Assembly (NCBI GenBank): GCA_009694375.1
Contig: SHVB01000001.1
Location: 1 to 64,000 of the forward strand
DNA length: 64,000 bases
DNA from: Acidimicrobiia bacterium
Lineage (GTDB): Bacteria; Actinomycetota; Acidimicrobiia; Acidimicrobiales; VFJN01
Direction of reading: 5' to 3'
This document shows positions 33,219 through 42,414 of the stretch, one piece after another. Within the stretch, counting starts at the first letter, position 1, and every line of letters begins with the position of its first letter. The position numbers were made by a program, and so were the translations under genes. The notes beneath the pieces are model-generated. The model was not told where the DNA came from. It did no database searches and saw only the letters and a program-made list of their open reading frames with translations.

Positions 33219-35170
33219 ACCGGGACCTGAACCGATCTTCGGGATCCTAAGACCACGGGAACCTCAGTCCCCCACAGCAAGTTCTGGCCGGTGCCCTGGC
33301 TTCCACCGGCCGGCGGCACCGCCGAGGCCACCACATGCTCGATGCTGTAACCGGTACAGGCTCCGCAGTCGTAACAAGGTGTCCAGCGGCAGTCCTCCAA
33401 CCCCAGTTCATCAAGGGAATCTCGCCAGTCCTGCCAGAGGAAATCCTTGTGCAGTCCCGCCGAGAGGTGATCCCACGGGAGCACTTCGTGCTCGGTGCGA
33501 TGGCGATGGCAATACCAATCCATGTCGAGGCCATGGGCCTCCATGGCGGCTTCCCATAGATCCAGTCGGAAATGCTCGCTCCACTCCTGAAATGTGCCCC
33601 CGGCCCTCCACACGTGCTCGATCACCGGGCCCAAACGCCGATCCCCGCGGCTCACCAGACCCTCTACGAGACTGGCGCGGGTGTCGTGCCACTTCAACTG
33701 CACACCCTTGGCCTTGCGCGCCGCATCTCTCAGAAGGTTGACCTTGCGGCGCAGTTCCTCCTCGGTGTTCATACCAAACCATTGAAAGGGCGTGAATGCC
33801 TTCGGCACAAACCCGCCGACGCTCACCGTAACGGAACCGTTATGCCCCTTCTCCTTCGCCAACTGCAGGCAACGACTCGCCAACTCGACGATTCCCAACG
33901 TGTCTTCGTCGGTCTCGGTGGGCAGTCCCACAAGGAAGTAGAGCTTCACCCGGCGCCAACCCTGACTAAAGGCTGAGTCCACCGCGGCGTAGAGATCTTC
34001 TTCCGTGATCAACTTGTTGATCACCTGACGCATCCGCCAAGAACCTGCCTCAGGGGCAAAAGTGAGGCCGGTGCGGCGCGCCTTTTGGATCTGGGCCGCC
34101 ACCCCCACCGTGAAGGCATCCACCCGCAGGCTCGGGAGGCTCACCGACACATTCCCACAGCCCACCGAATCATCCATGGCCGACGTCACCACGTCTTCGA
34201 TACCAGAGAAATCGGCGGTGGATAGGCTGGTGAGAGCTACCTCGTCGTAGCCCGTGCGGCGGATGCCCTGCTGCACCATCTCACGCACCTGATCGGCGGG
34301 GCGCTCCCGCACCGGGCGCGTAATCATCCCGGCCTGACAGAACCGACAGCCCCGGGTGCACCCCCGGAAAACCTCCACGTTGAGGCGGTCGTGCACCACC
34401 TCGGTGAGGGGCACGATCTGTTGTTTCGGGTACGGCCAATCAGCCAGATCGGCGATGGTGCGCTTTTCCACAACGGCGGGAGCGGCCGCATCGATCGGGG
34501 CCGTGACTTCCAGGCAGCCGTCGGGCAGGTAGCACGGCTCATAGAGGGCAGGGACGTACACGCCCTCAATCCCCGCGAGGGCACGGAGCACATCGATACG
34601 GGCCGTCCGGCCACCGGCGATCCATGCCGCCACGACGGCGTTGATCTCCCCCACCACCTCCTCGCCATCGCCGAGCACCACAAAATCGAGGAAGTCGGCC
34701 AGCGGCTCGGGGTTATACGTGGCATGGCCACCGGCCCCGATGAGGGGATGCTCAACCCGTCGATCCTCCGACCGCACCGGCACCCCCGCGAGATCGATGC
34801 AGTTGAGCACGTTCGTGTACACCAACTCGGCCGACAAATTGAAGGCGATCACATCGAACTCGTCGGCGCTGCGGTGGGTATCTACGGAAAAGAGGGGAAT
34901 GTTCTCCCGTCGCAACACCTCCTCGAGGTCTGTCCAGGGGGCATAGGACCGCTCGGCGCGGGCATCCGGCCGCTCGTTGAGGATCTCGTAGAGGATCTGT
35001 AGGCCCTGATTAGGGAGACCGATCTCGTAGGTGTCGGGGTACACCAACAACCACCCGACCCGGTGCGGGGCGGGCGGCGGAACCTCAGCACAGAGCTCGC
35101 AGCCGATGTAGCGCGCCGGCTTCTGGACCGAGGCGAGGTGCGGCTCCAGGCGAGCCCATACATCTACCAT
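33215..35170 (-). CDS. B12-binding-domain radical SAM protein
   Basis: This 651-residue protein has an N-terminal Rossmann-like B12-binding-type region (about 20-200; the cobalamin-coordinating DxHxxG is not evident), followed by a radical SAM barrel with the cluster motif CTRGCRFC (CX3CX2C) near residue 260. The C-terminal region ends with a Cys-rich segment, CRWTPCYDCGAC, which may bind a further metal. It belongs to the family that pairs with DUF2344. The start at 35170 (MVDVWARLEP) is preferred over an ATG 42 bases upstream because the family begins near this point. Exact reaction unknown. Confidence 0.9.
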   Translation of the reverse strand: MVDVWARLEPHLASVQKPARYIGCELCAEVPPPAPHRVGWLLVYPDTYEIGLPNQGLQILYEILNERPDARAERSYAPWTDLEEVLRRENIPLFSVDTHRSADEFDVIAFNLSAELVYTNVLNCIDLAGVPVRSEDRRVEHPLIGAGGHATYNPEPLADFLDFVVLGDGEEVVGEINAVVAAWIAGGRTARIDVLRALAGIEGVYVPALYEPCYLPDGCLEVTAPIDAAAPAVVEKRTIADLADWPYPKQQIVPLTEVVHDRLNVEVFRGCTRGCRFCQAGMITRPVRERPADQVREMVQQGIRRTGYDEVALTSLSTADFSGIEDVVTSAMDDSVGCGNVSVSLPSLRVDAFTVGVAAQIQKARRTGLTFAPEAGSWRMRQVINKLITEEDLYAAVDSAFSQGWRRVKLYFLVGLPTETDEDTLGIVELASRCLQLAKEKGHNGSVTVSVGGFVPKAFTPFQWFGMNTEEELRRKVNLLRDAARKAKGVQLKWHDTRASLVEGLVSRGDRRLGPVIEHVWRAGGTFQEWSEHFRLDLWEAAMEAHGLDMDWYCHRHRTEHEVLPWDHLSAGLHKDFLWQDWRDSLDELGLEDCRWTPCYDCGACTGYSIEHVVASAVPPAGGSQGTGQNLLWGTEVPVVLGSRRSVQVPV

Positions 35171-35258
35171 CGTGCCCCCCAGGCTACCGGACCACCCCCG
35201 CCGAGCCGACATTCCAGGTCAGCGGGGTGGGTGGGAGTCCGATAAGGGCTGACGACGC

Positions 35259-36131
35259 TCAATCGGGGTCGTCGAGCACGGCCGCCAGGGCGTGCTGGCC
35301 CAGCGGTATGACCCGGTCGTCGCCGCCGAGATGGGCGATGGCCAGGGCAAGAGCCCAGCCCTTAGCCCGGCGCCAGGTGTCCTCATCCACGCCGCCGTAG
35401 GCCGAGCGGAACGCGTCGCGCACTGACGCCGGCAGCCAGAACCATGCCACGGAGAGGTCCACCGCCGGGTCTCCCGCCGTCATGTCGCCGAAGTCGACCA
35501 CCGCCGCGAGCCTGCCTTCGTGCACGATGATGTTGCGCGGGTGGAGATCCCCGTGGAGCCAGACCTTGGGCCCGGGCCACTCGGGCGTGGCAACCAGGGG
35601 TGCCCAGCGCTCCTCGATCTGCGCTCGATCGACGGCATCGCCCGCTTCGTCGAGGCCCTCGACGAAGCGGGCGGCCCGGCCGGCGAGCGGAACCCCCCGG
35701 TACGGGTTCGGCGGCGCATCACCCGGAGCCGGCTGGTGGAGGGCCACGAGAAAGGCGGCGAACCGCTCCGCGGTGTCGGTCCAGTCGGTGGGTTCGGCCC
35801 GAGCGGCCTCGTCGCCGCGGAACCACGGGACGATTGCCCATGGCCACGGGTAGCCGGGGCCGGGTTCGCCGACGAACACCGGAGCCGGGACCGGCAAGGG
35901 CAAGTGGTGGCTGAGCTCGGCGAGCCACCGCTGCTCGTTGGCGGCGAGGACCACTGCGACGGCTCTCCGGGGAAGGCGCGTTGCGAGGTCGGCGCCCACC
36001 CGGAAGACCACGTTGTCCCACCCTGAGGCCACCTCGCGGATCTCGAGATCGGCCAGGTCAGGGCGCTGGGACGCTAGCAACGAACGGACCAGCGCGACGC
36101 TCACCTCGATCTCCGCGTCGGGTGCCGCCAC
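35259..36131 (-). CDS. Aminoglycoside phosphotransferase (APH) family kinase
   Basis: This 290-residue protein has the APH fold: N-lobe GWDNVVFRVGADLATRLPRR, catalytic loop WLHGDLHPRNIIV (with the Asp and Asn) and VVDFGDMTAGDPAVDL, the metal-binding DFG-like motif. Members close to this one act on antibiotics, choline-like or sugar substrates, and the sequence does not settle which. It lies between rodA and the radical SAM gene, where other Actinobacteria lack it. It is 46 bases upstream of the radical SAM open frame. Confidence 0.85.
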   Translation of the reverse strand: MAAPDAEIEVSVALVRSLLASQRPDLADLEIREVASGWDNVVFRVGADLATRLPRRAVAVVLAANEQRWLAELSHHLPLPVPAPVFVGEPGPGYPWPWAIVPWFRGDEAARAEPTDWTDTAERFAAFLVALHQPAPGDAPPNPYRGVPLAGRAARFVEGLDEAGDAVDRAQIEERWAPLVATPEWPGPKVWLHGDLHPRNIIVHEGRLAAVVDFGDMTAGDPAVDLSVAWFWLPASVRDAFRSAYGGVDEDTWRRAKGWALALAIAHLGGDDRVIPLGQHALAAVLDDPD

Positions 36132-36248
36132 GCGCCGATTCTCGCGCGGAACTCCCCCGATCTCACGCCTCTGATCCCTATCCCTGTCTGATCCCCACGA
36201 ACCCGAGCGCGAACCACCCGAGTCCCCCCGGGGGCAGACCCCGGGGGG

Positions 36249-37427
36249 TTAGTTGAAACGGCGCATGTGGACGTTCATGACGAGACCCACGGCGACGAAA
36301 GCCGTGAGGGTGCTCGATCCGCCGTAGCTCATGAACGGCAAGGGGATTCCGGTGACCGGCATGATCCCCATAGTCATCCCCACGTTCTCGAACACCTGAA
36401 ACACAAACATCGACAGTACGCCGACGCAGATCAGGGTGCCGAGGGGATCACGCGCCAACTGGGCCGCCCGCCAGATGCGCCAGGCCATCACCCCGAGTAG
36501 GGCCAGCAGGGTACCCGAGCCGGCAAAGCCCAACTCCTCCCCCACCGCTGTGAAGATGAAGTCGGTGTGCTGTTCGGGCACGATGCCCAACCGCGTCTGG
36601 GTTCCCTGGCCGAGACCGGCGCCCAGCCAGCCGCCCGACCCGATCGCCACTTTGGCTTGGTCCTGGTTGTACGACGCGTCGCGCTCGATACACACCCGGC
36701 TCTCTGTCTCCAGAAAGGAAGTGAAACGGCACTTCTGATACTCCTGGAGCATCCCCGAGTTCAGCACGACGGCCACGCCTGCGATGCCCAACAGCGTGAG
36801 CGCAGCAATGTGCCGGCTCTGCACACCGCCAATCAGGAGCATCCCCATCGTGATGGCCACAAATACCAGGGCCGTCCCGAGGTCGGGTTGCAACATGATC
36901 AAGGCCATTGGCAGGCCCGGGACTGCCAACACCATGACCAATCGTTGAACATTCAACTCATATTTGAACTGCTCCAGCAGCGAAGCCAGCATCACGATCA
37001 CCACGATCTTGGCCGGCTCGGAGGGTTGCAACTGGAACGGCCCGAGTTGGAACCATGCCTGCGTGCCCTTGCTCTCGCTTCCCAAACCCGAGACGACCAG
37101 CAACAACAACAGCGACACCACGCCATAGGCCACCGGCGCCCATTCCCGATAGCGGCGGTAGTCCACCGAGGCCACCACCGCCATCAGCACAATCCCGATG
37201 CCTATGAAGAGCACCTGCTTCGCCACGAACGCAGTGTCGAAGGCGGCAGGGTCGCTTCCCCGCGTGGAACTGAAGACCATGAGACAACCCAGAACACACA
37301 CGGCCAGCACACAACCCAGCAGCAACAAGTCGATGTGGCGCCAAGGAGCTGACGGGTTACGGGAGAGCCGACCGGCCGCTCCCGGGGCGACCTGATTGCG
37401 GGATGAGAAATTGGTGGGGGCGGCCAT
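36249..37427 (-). CDS. rodA: Rod-shape SEDS peptidoglycan polymerase RodA
   Basis: This 392-residue polytopic protein has about ten membrane helices. The SEDS signatures are WFQLGPFQLQPSEPAKI, LQPDLGTALVF, and near the end GIMPVTGIPLPFMSYGGSS. RodA polymerises glycan strands together with the class B penicillin-binding protein encoded just upstream. The start ATG at 37427 overlaps by one base with the mrdA stop, so the two are translated as a unit in the mreB-mreC-mreD-mrdA-rodA operon. Confidence 0.95.
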   Translation of the reverse strand: MAAPTNFSSRNQVAPGAAGRLSRNPSAPWRHIDLLLLGCVLAVCVLGCLMVFSSTRGSDPAAFDTAFVAKQVLFIGIGIVLMAVVASVDYRRYREWAPVAYGVVSLLLLLVVSGLGSESKGTQAWFQLGPFQLQPSEPAKIVVIVMLASLLEQFKYELNVQRLVMVLAVPGLPMALIMLQPDLGTALVFVAITMGMLLIGGVQSRHIAALTLLGIAGVAVVLNSGMLQEYQKCRFTSFLETESRVCIERDASYNQDQAKVAIGSGGWLGAGLGQGTQTRLGIVPEQHTDFIFTAVGEELGFAGSGTLLALLGVMAWRIWRAAQLARDPLGTLICVGVLSMFVFQVFENVGMTMGIMPVTGIPLPFMSYGGSSTLTAFVAVGLVMNVHMRRFN

Positions 37428-39427
37428 CAGTCGCGCACGTCACCCGGTTCGGGAGCCAGCGTCGCCAGATCATCGAGTTTGCCGCCCGGGGGAGCTGGAA
37501 CCAGCGGAATGGCGCCGGACAGCACGTCGTAGAGCCGACGTGCAATGGGGGCGGCGGTGGTACCGCCATAGCCCGCCTCCTGGAGGAGCACCGACATTGC
37601 GTACTGCGGATTGCCAGCGGGGGCGAACGAACCGAACACCGCAGTGGGTGCTTTCTTGGTCCCCACCTGAGCCGTTCCCGTCTTCGCCGCCACCGGGTAA
37701 GCCGCCGAATCGAAGCCGCTGAAGGCGCCGCTGGCGGTGCCACCCTCGCTGGTTGTCACTCCCTGCAGGCCATCAACGATGGCGGCGCGCCACTCAGGGA
37801 GCAGATCCACCCGGCTCAACTCTTTCGGCTCAATCGTCTCGATGACTTCACCAGTGACGCCGTCAAGGATCTGCTTCACAACGTGCGGAGTCCACACGAT
37901 CCCGCCGTTCCCGATGGCGGCGTAGGAATTGGCGATCTGTAGGGGGGTGAGCAGGACCGACCCCTGCCCCACCGCCATGTTCACGTTGTCACCCGTGCGC
38001 CAGGTGTCCTCGAGGCAGTCCACTTCCTCACAGAACTTGGTGAGCCACAACGGAGAGGGAATCCGACCCGACTGTTCATAGGGGAGATCGATACCGGTGT
38101 CTTTGTAGAAACCCCAGCGCTCCAGGAGGCTCCGGAACATTTCTGGGCCTCCCAGGGCGTCCTGTTCCCGCCAGAATCGTGCCCCCAGGCCGTAGTAGAA
38201 AACGTCGGAGGACACCGTGAGGGAACGACTCAGGTTCACCGTGCCATAGGCCTTGCCGTTGTCGTTCTGGAAGGTGCAGGAGTCGCCAGAACAACCGGGC
38301 ACATCAAACGACCCGGTGTCGTTGATGGTGGTTTGGGGGGTGAGAATCCCTGCCGACAACCCAGCCGCCGCAGTGAAGGGTTTCAGGGTAGAACCCGGCG
38401 CATACTGACCTTGGATGGCGTAGTTGTTCTGAGGCGCGAAGTTGGCCGGGTCGTCGAGGTAGGCAAACTCTGAGTCACTGATCCCGTCGATGAAATCGGC
38501 TGGGTTGTACGTGGGATAGGAAGCCATCGCCACCACCCCGCCGGTGCGCGCATCGAGCACCACGGTGGAACCCACCTGGGCTACTACAGCACCCTTACAT
38601 CCAGCACAGGAGCGGCCCTGGGCAAAGGCCAGGCCAGTCTTGAGCGCCTGCTCGGCCTGGGCCTGCACGTCGATGTTCAGGTTGAGGACCACATCGTCGC
38701 CAGGAATCGGCGCCTCACCACCGATGTCACGAATCGGCTCGTTTTGGGCATCCACTTCAATCTCGCGAGTGCCAGGGGTTCCGCGTAGATACGCCTCGTA
38801 CTGCAGTTCCAGGCCGGACTTCCCGATTTCGTCGTTCAGCGTGTACGGCTTATCGGAGTTCGCCATGCTCTCGAACTCGGTGTCGTTGATCTGGCCGGTG
38901 TAGCCGAGGACATGGGAAGCGAGGCTCCCGTAGGGGTATTGACGCACTGCGACACGCACCGCCGATACCCCCGGAAGTTCGGCGCCACGTTCATCCAACC
39001 AGATCTTCAAATCCTCGGGTACGTCCCTCGCTACCGGCACCGGCACATACGGGCTGTAGCGCTCGTTGGCCAGGTCGGTCTCAATGTCGGCCACCGTCTT
39101 CGCCTTCGAGGCACGAGAGAGCGCCTCGGCAAGAGCGGTGAGGACCCGCGTGCGCTCGTCCTCCTCTAGTTTGTCGAGCACGGTGCGGTCAATGGTGACC
39201 TGCACCGAGATGGCATTGTCGACGAGTACTTTGCCCGTTACGTCGAGGATGCGGCCGCGTGGCGCCCCCACCGGCACCACCCGCACCCGGTTGGCCTGGG
39301 CCACCACCTGGAACTCGTCGGTGACCATGACCTGGAGGTACCAGAGCCTGGCAAACAGCGATGCGAACAGAGCCACCACCACGATGCCCAGGATCGACAG
39401 GCGCATACCCGGAGTGTCTTTTTTCAT
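37427..39427 (-). CDS. mrdA: Penicillin-binding protein 2 (class B transpeptidase)
   Basis: This 666-residue protein has a membrane anchor (about 9-30), a PBP dimerisation domain and a transpeptidase domain with SxxK (STLKPF), a second serine motif (SSD within SVSSDVFYYGLG) and KTGT. It cross-links peptidoglycan during elongation and is the partner of RodA. The ATG at 39427 overlaps the mreD stop as ATGA, which decides the start. Its usual length is 600-700 residues. The Cys residues of CSGDSC and CAGC lie near the active-site region; they may form disulfides outside the cell. Confidence 0.95.
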   Translation of the reverse strand: MKKDTPGMRLSILGIVVVALFASLFARLWYLQVMVTDEFQVVAQANRVRVVPVGAPRGRILDVTGKVLVDNAISVQVTIDRTVLDKLEEDERTRVLTALAEALSRASKAKTVADIETDLANERYSPYVPVPVARDVPEDLKIWLDERGAELPGVSAVRVAVRQYPYGSLASHVLGYTGQINDTEFESMANSDKPYTLNDEIGKSGLELQYEAYLRGTPGTREIEVDAQNEPIRDIGGEAPIPGDDVVLNLNIDVQAQAEQALKTGLAFAQGRSCAGCKGAVVAQVGSTVVLDARTGGVVAMASYPTYNPADFIDGISDSEFAYLDDPANFAPQNNYAIQGQYAPGSTLKPFTAAAGLSAGILTPQTTINDTGSFDVPGCSGDSCTFQNDNGKAYGTVNLSRSLTVSSDVFYYGLGARFWREQDALGGPEMFRSLLERWGFYKDTGIDLPYEQSGRIPSPLWLTKFCEEVDCLEDTWRTGDNVNMAVGQGSVLLTPLQIANSYAAIGNGGIVWTPHVVKQILDGVTGEVIETIEPKELSRVDLLPEWRAAIVDGLQGVTTSEGGTASGAFSGFDSAAYPVAAKTGTAQVGTKKAPTAVFGSFAPAGNPQYAMSVLLQEAGYGGTTAAPIARRLYDVLSGAIPLVPAPPGGKLDDLATLAPEPGDVRD

Positions 39428-39951
39428 CGGTACACCGACCGAACCCGCAAGCCCCCACCCGGAGCGGTGGCCCATCGCATCACGGGCACCACGATCGGCG
39501 CCGCGATGGCATTCCAGAGGGCCACCACAAGGGCGACCCTCAGCAGCGAGAGCGACACAAGATCCTGCCCCACCATGGTGTCGAACACGCCATACAGAAT
39601 GACACCGATCCCGCTCGCCGCGGCCGCGGTCGCCACCGGTATCCACCAGGCCGCTCTGATGACCAAGTGCTGGAGGTGCCCCACGGCGTAGGCCATCAGA
39701 GCGAATGTGAGGGCCGACAGGCCCAGAGGCGTCGACAAGCCCAGGTCATAGATCAGGCCCACCACAAAGCCGATGGTGGCCCCTCGCTCCGGACCGGCGG
39801 TCATACCAGCCGCAATCGCAATAAGCAGCATCAGATCGCCATGCACGCCGAAGAGCTCGACACGAGGGGCGATAGCCAACTGGAACGTAAGGGCGACGAC
39901 CATGACCAACGACAGCCGCGCCGCCACCAGAAAGGAATCGGAGGGTGTCAC
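39424..39951 (-). CDS. mreD: Rod-shape-determining membrane protein MreD
   Basis: This 175-residue protein has five or six membrane helices and is poorly conserved, recognised mainly by length, hydrophobicity and position between mreC and mrdA. The motif LFGVHGDLMLLIAIAAGM is typical of MreD near the first helices. It overlaps its neighbours by 4 bases on each side (GTGA or ATGA), as expected for a coupled mreBCD operon. Confidence 0.9.
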   Translation of the reverse strand: MTPSDSFLVAARLSLVMVVALTFQLAIAPRVELFGVHGDLMLLIAIAAGMTAGPERGATIGFVVGLIYDLGLSTPLGLSALTFALMAYAVGHLQHLVIRAAWWIPVATAAAASGIGVILYGVFDTMVGQDLVSLSLLRVALVVALWNAIAAPIVVPVMRWATAPGGGLRVRSVYR

Positions 39952-40787
39952 GGGCCGCCCGTCCAGAGCAGCACCGTTACGAAGGCCAACTTCTCGGTGT
40001 CGGCTAAAGGGCTGACCACCAGGTTGAGGGTGAGACCACCACCGGCCTCCTTGGTCTCCTTCAACCTGGCCACCGGGATGGTTTCCGGGAACACACTCTC
40101 ATCGATGCCGCTGGTGGTCGTGGCGGCGCCAACTTCGGGGATATCCGTTCCGCCGGGGGCCAGACGGGTGTCCACAATGAGATCCTTGCCCCGACCCTGG
40201 CCGCGGGCGGTACCGGTAACCCCATTCAGGAAGCGGACACCCACGGCAAACTCGGGGTCGGTGATGAGTTGCACCGTGGTCCGATGGGCGTTGACCTGCA
40301 CCACCTTGCCCACTAGCCCCGCGCCGTTCACCACCGGCATCCCCACCTTGATGCCATCACGCGAGCCCTTGCTGATGTCGATCGTCTCAGCGAAGTTCGA
40401 GACCGGTCCGGCCACCACGCGCGCCCGGACCGTTTCGATGGCGCCGATCCACTCGAGGTCGAGTTGGGCCGTGAGTTCGAGCATCTGCTGGGCGGCGGCG
40501 GCATTGAGTACGTCCTGCCCCTCCAACTCAGCCACGCGCTCACGCAGGCGGTCGTTCTCACTCTTGACATCCCCAAAGTCGGTGATGCCCCGCCAGGCGT
40601 TGGAAAAGGGAGCGCTTACCGTCTCTCCCACCCCCTTGAGTGGAGAAAACACCGATCCGGCGGCATCGCTAGCAGTGCGAACGAGGACGGAATCACGAAA
40701 GTCGAGCGTGAGCAAGGTGAGGGAGGTGAGCACGAGCAGGGCCAGGGTGAAGCGGGAACGGCCGCCGCGTCGACGGGAAACAGCCAC
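39948..40787 (-). CDS. mreC: Rod-shape-determining protein MreC
   Basis: This 279-residue protein has one N-terminal membrane helix (about 12-30), a coiled coil (KSENDRLRERVAELEG, about 75-105) and two beta domains with GMPVVNGAGLVGKVVQVNAH and GGTDIPEVGAATTTSGID. MreC sits outside the membrane and links MreB filaments to PBP2 and RodA. It follows mreB by 14 bases and overlaps mreD by 4 bases. Confidence 0.94.
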   Translation of the reverse strand: MAVSRRRGGRSRFTLALLVLTSLTLLTLDFRDSVLVRTASDAAGSVFSPLKGVGETVSAPFSNAWRGITDFGDVKSENDRLRERVAELEGQDVLNAAAAQQMLELTAQLDLEWIGAIETVRARVVAGPVSNFAETIDISKGSRDGIKVGMPVVNGAGLVGKVVQVNAHRTTVQLITDPEFAVGVRFLNGVTGTARGQGRGKDLIVDTRLAPGGTDIPEVGAATTTSGIDESVFPETIPVARLKETKEAGGGLTLNLVVSPLADTEKLAFVTVLLWTGGP

Positions 40788-40801
40788 GAACTAGGCGGAG
40801 A

Positions 40802-41839
40802 TCAGTGGTTAGCGGACGAGAAGAGTACGCCCTTGAGGGCCTCGAACTCTTCCAGGGACTGGCCGGATCCGATAGCCACGGCGTGGAGTGGATCGGGGGC
40901 GATCAGGATCGGCATGCCCGTCTCGTGGTGAAGTCGGGCCTGGAGGCCGTGCAAGAGTGCTCCACCGCCGGCCAGGGTGATGCCCTTTTCCATGATGTCG
41001 GCGGCGAGTTCCGGGGGCGTTTTGTCGAGGGTGAACTTCACTGCGTCGACGATGGCCGAGACCGGCTCCCCCATGGCTTCACGAATCTCCTCGGTGGTAG
41101 TAACAACCGTCTTGGGCAAACCGGTGACGAGATCACGACCACGGATCTCAGCGTGGAGTTCCTCCTCAAGAGGCCAGGCCGACCCGAGAGCGATCTTCAC
41201 TTCCTCCGCGGTGCGCTCGCCCACCGCAAGGCTGTATTCCTTCTTGATGAACTGGATGATCGAGTCGTCGAGTTCGTCGCCCCCCACGCGTACGGACTGG
41301 CTGGCCACGATGCCGCCCAGTGAGATCACCGCCACCTCAGTGGTGCCACCGCCGATGTCCACGATCATGTTGCCGGTGGGTTCCTGCACCGGGAGGCCCG
41401 CACCGATCGCGGCCGCCATGGGCTCTTCGATGATGTAGGCGGGCTTGCGGGCACCGGCATACTCGGCGGCTTCCATAACCGCCCGTTGCTCCACTCCGGT
41501 GATACCCGAGGGCACGCAGATCACCATGCGGGGCTTGCTCCAGCGCCGATTGTTGACCTTCTGGATGAAATACCGGAGCATCTTCTCGCACATCTCAAAG
41601 TCGGCGATCACGCCGTCTTTCAGCGGTCGAATGGCCTGGATGTGTGCCGGGGTGCGGCCGATCATCCGCTTGGCTTCAACCCCCACCGCAAGCGGTTGAC
41701 CGTTGCGGACATTGATGGCCACCACCGACGGCTCGTTCAGCACGATGCCGCGCCCCCGTACGTACACGACGGTGTTCGCCGTGCCGAGATCGACCGCCAT
41801 GTCGCGGCCCAAAATGGAGGAAAGAAGGTTCTCGGACAT
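40802..41839 (-). CDS. mreB: Rod-shape-determining actin homologue MreB
   Basis: This 345-residue bacterial actin has the phosphate-1 motif [14 protein letters not shown], connect-1 region ([15 protein letters not shown] type), phosphate-2 [19 protein letters not shown], adenosine motif [11 protein letters not shown]. It forms filaments that guide elongation. The start at 41839 gives the usual MreB N-terminus ([20 protein letters not shown]); an open frame upstream is not conserved. It heads the mreB-C-D-mrdA-rodA operon. The 140 bases upstream (to ndk) must hold its promoter; I could not define one with confidence. Confidence 0.96.
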   Translation of the reverse strand: MSENLLSSILGRDMAVDLGTANTVVYVRGRGIVLNEPSVVAINVRNGQPLAVGVEAKRMIGRTPAHIQAIRPLKDGVIADFEMCEKMLRYFIQKVNNRRWSKPRMVICVPSGITGVEQRAVMEAAEYAGARKPAYIIEEPMAAAIGAGLPVQEPTGNMIVDIGGGTTEVAVISLGGIVASQSVRVGGDELDDSIIQFIKKEYSLAVGERTAEEVKIALGSAWPLEEELHAEIRGRDLVTGLPKTVVTTTEEIREAMGEPVSAIVDAVKFTLDKTPPELAADIMEKGITLAGGGALLHGLQARLHHETGMPILIAPDPLHAVAIGSGQSLEEFEALKGVLFSSANH

Positions 41840-41979
41840 CGGGGCGGGACCCTCTCCGCTAGCTACCACGGACGTTGTGTGCATCGTACTCGCACAAGAT
41901 TGCAACCGGAAGGTCAACCTTTAGTCGACCCTTCGCCTGCTGATCTCCGAGTCTAGGGCCTGCAACCGAATCGTAACAA

Positions 41980-42393
41980 TCAGTGGCCCTGGGGGAACCA
42001 CAAGGCGATTTCCCGGACGGCACTGTCGTGGCCGTCGGAGGCGTGAACAAGGTTCTCACTGGTGATGGTGGCGAAGTCGCCTCGAATGGTGCCCGGCTCA
42101 GCGTCGTCCACCTTGGTGGCCCCCACGATCTTGCGGACGAGGGAGAACGTGTTGTCGGCGGGACCCTCCAGGATCATGGCCAACACCGGCGAGCGAGTGA
42201 GGAAACTCACGAGCTCTCCGTAGAACGGCTTATCGGCATGCTCGGCGTAGTGCGCCTCGGCCAAAGCGACACTGGCGGTGCGCAACTCGGCGGCCCGCAC
42301 GGTGAAACCCTTGCGCTCGAAGCGGGCGATGATTTCCCCCACGAGAGAGCGCTCAACGGCATCGGGCTTACACATAACAAAGGTCTGGTTCAT
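41980..42393 (-). CDS. ndk: Nucleoside diphosphate kinase
   Basis: This 137-residue protein has the family start TFVMCKPDAVERSLVGEI and the active-site histidine motif NLVHASDGHDSA. Ndk transfers phosphate from ATP to other nucleoside diphosphates. It is 21 bases downstream of folC on the same strand, the normal order in Actinobacteria. Residues for the hexamer interface and the KPN-type loop appear normal by eye. Confidence 0.96.
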   Translation of the reverse strand: MNQTFVMCKPDAVERSLVGEIIARFERKGFTVRAAELRTASVALAEAHYAEHADKPFYGELVSFLTRSPVLAMILEGPADNTFSLVRKIVGATKVDDAEPGTIRGDFATITSENLVHASDGHDSAVREIALWFPQGH

Positions 42394-42414
42394 GACGACC
42401 GAGCGTAGGAGGGC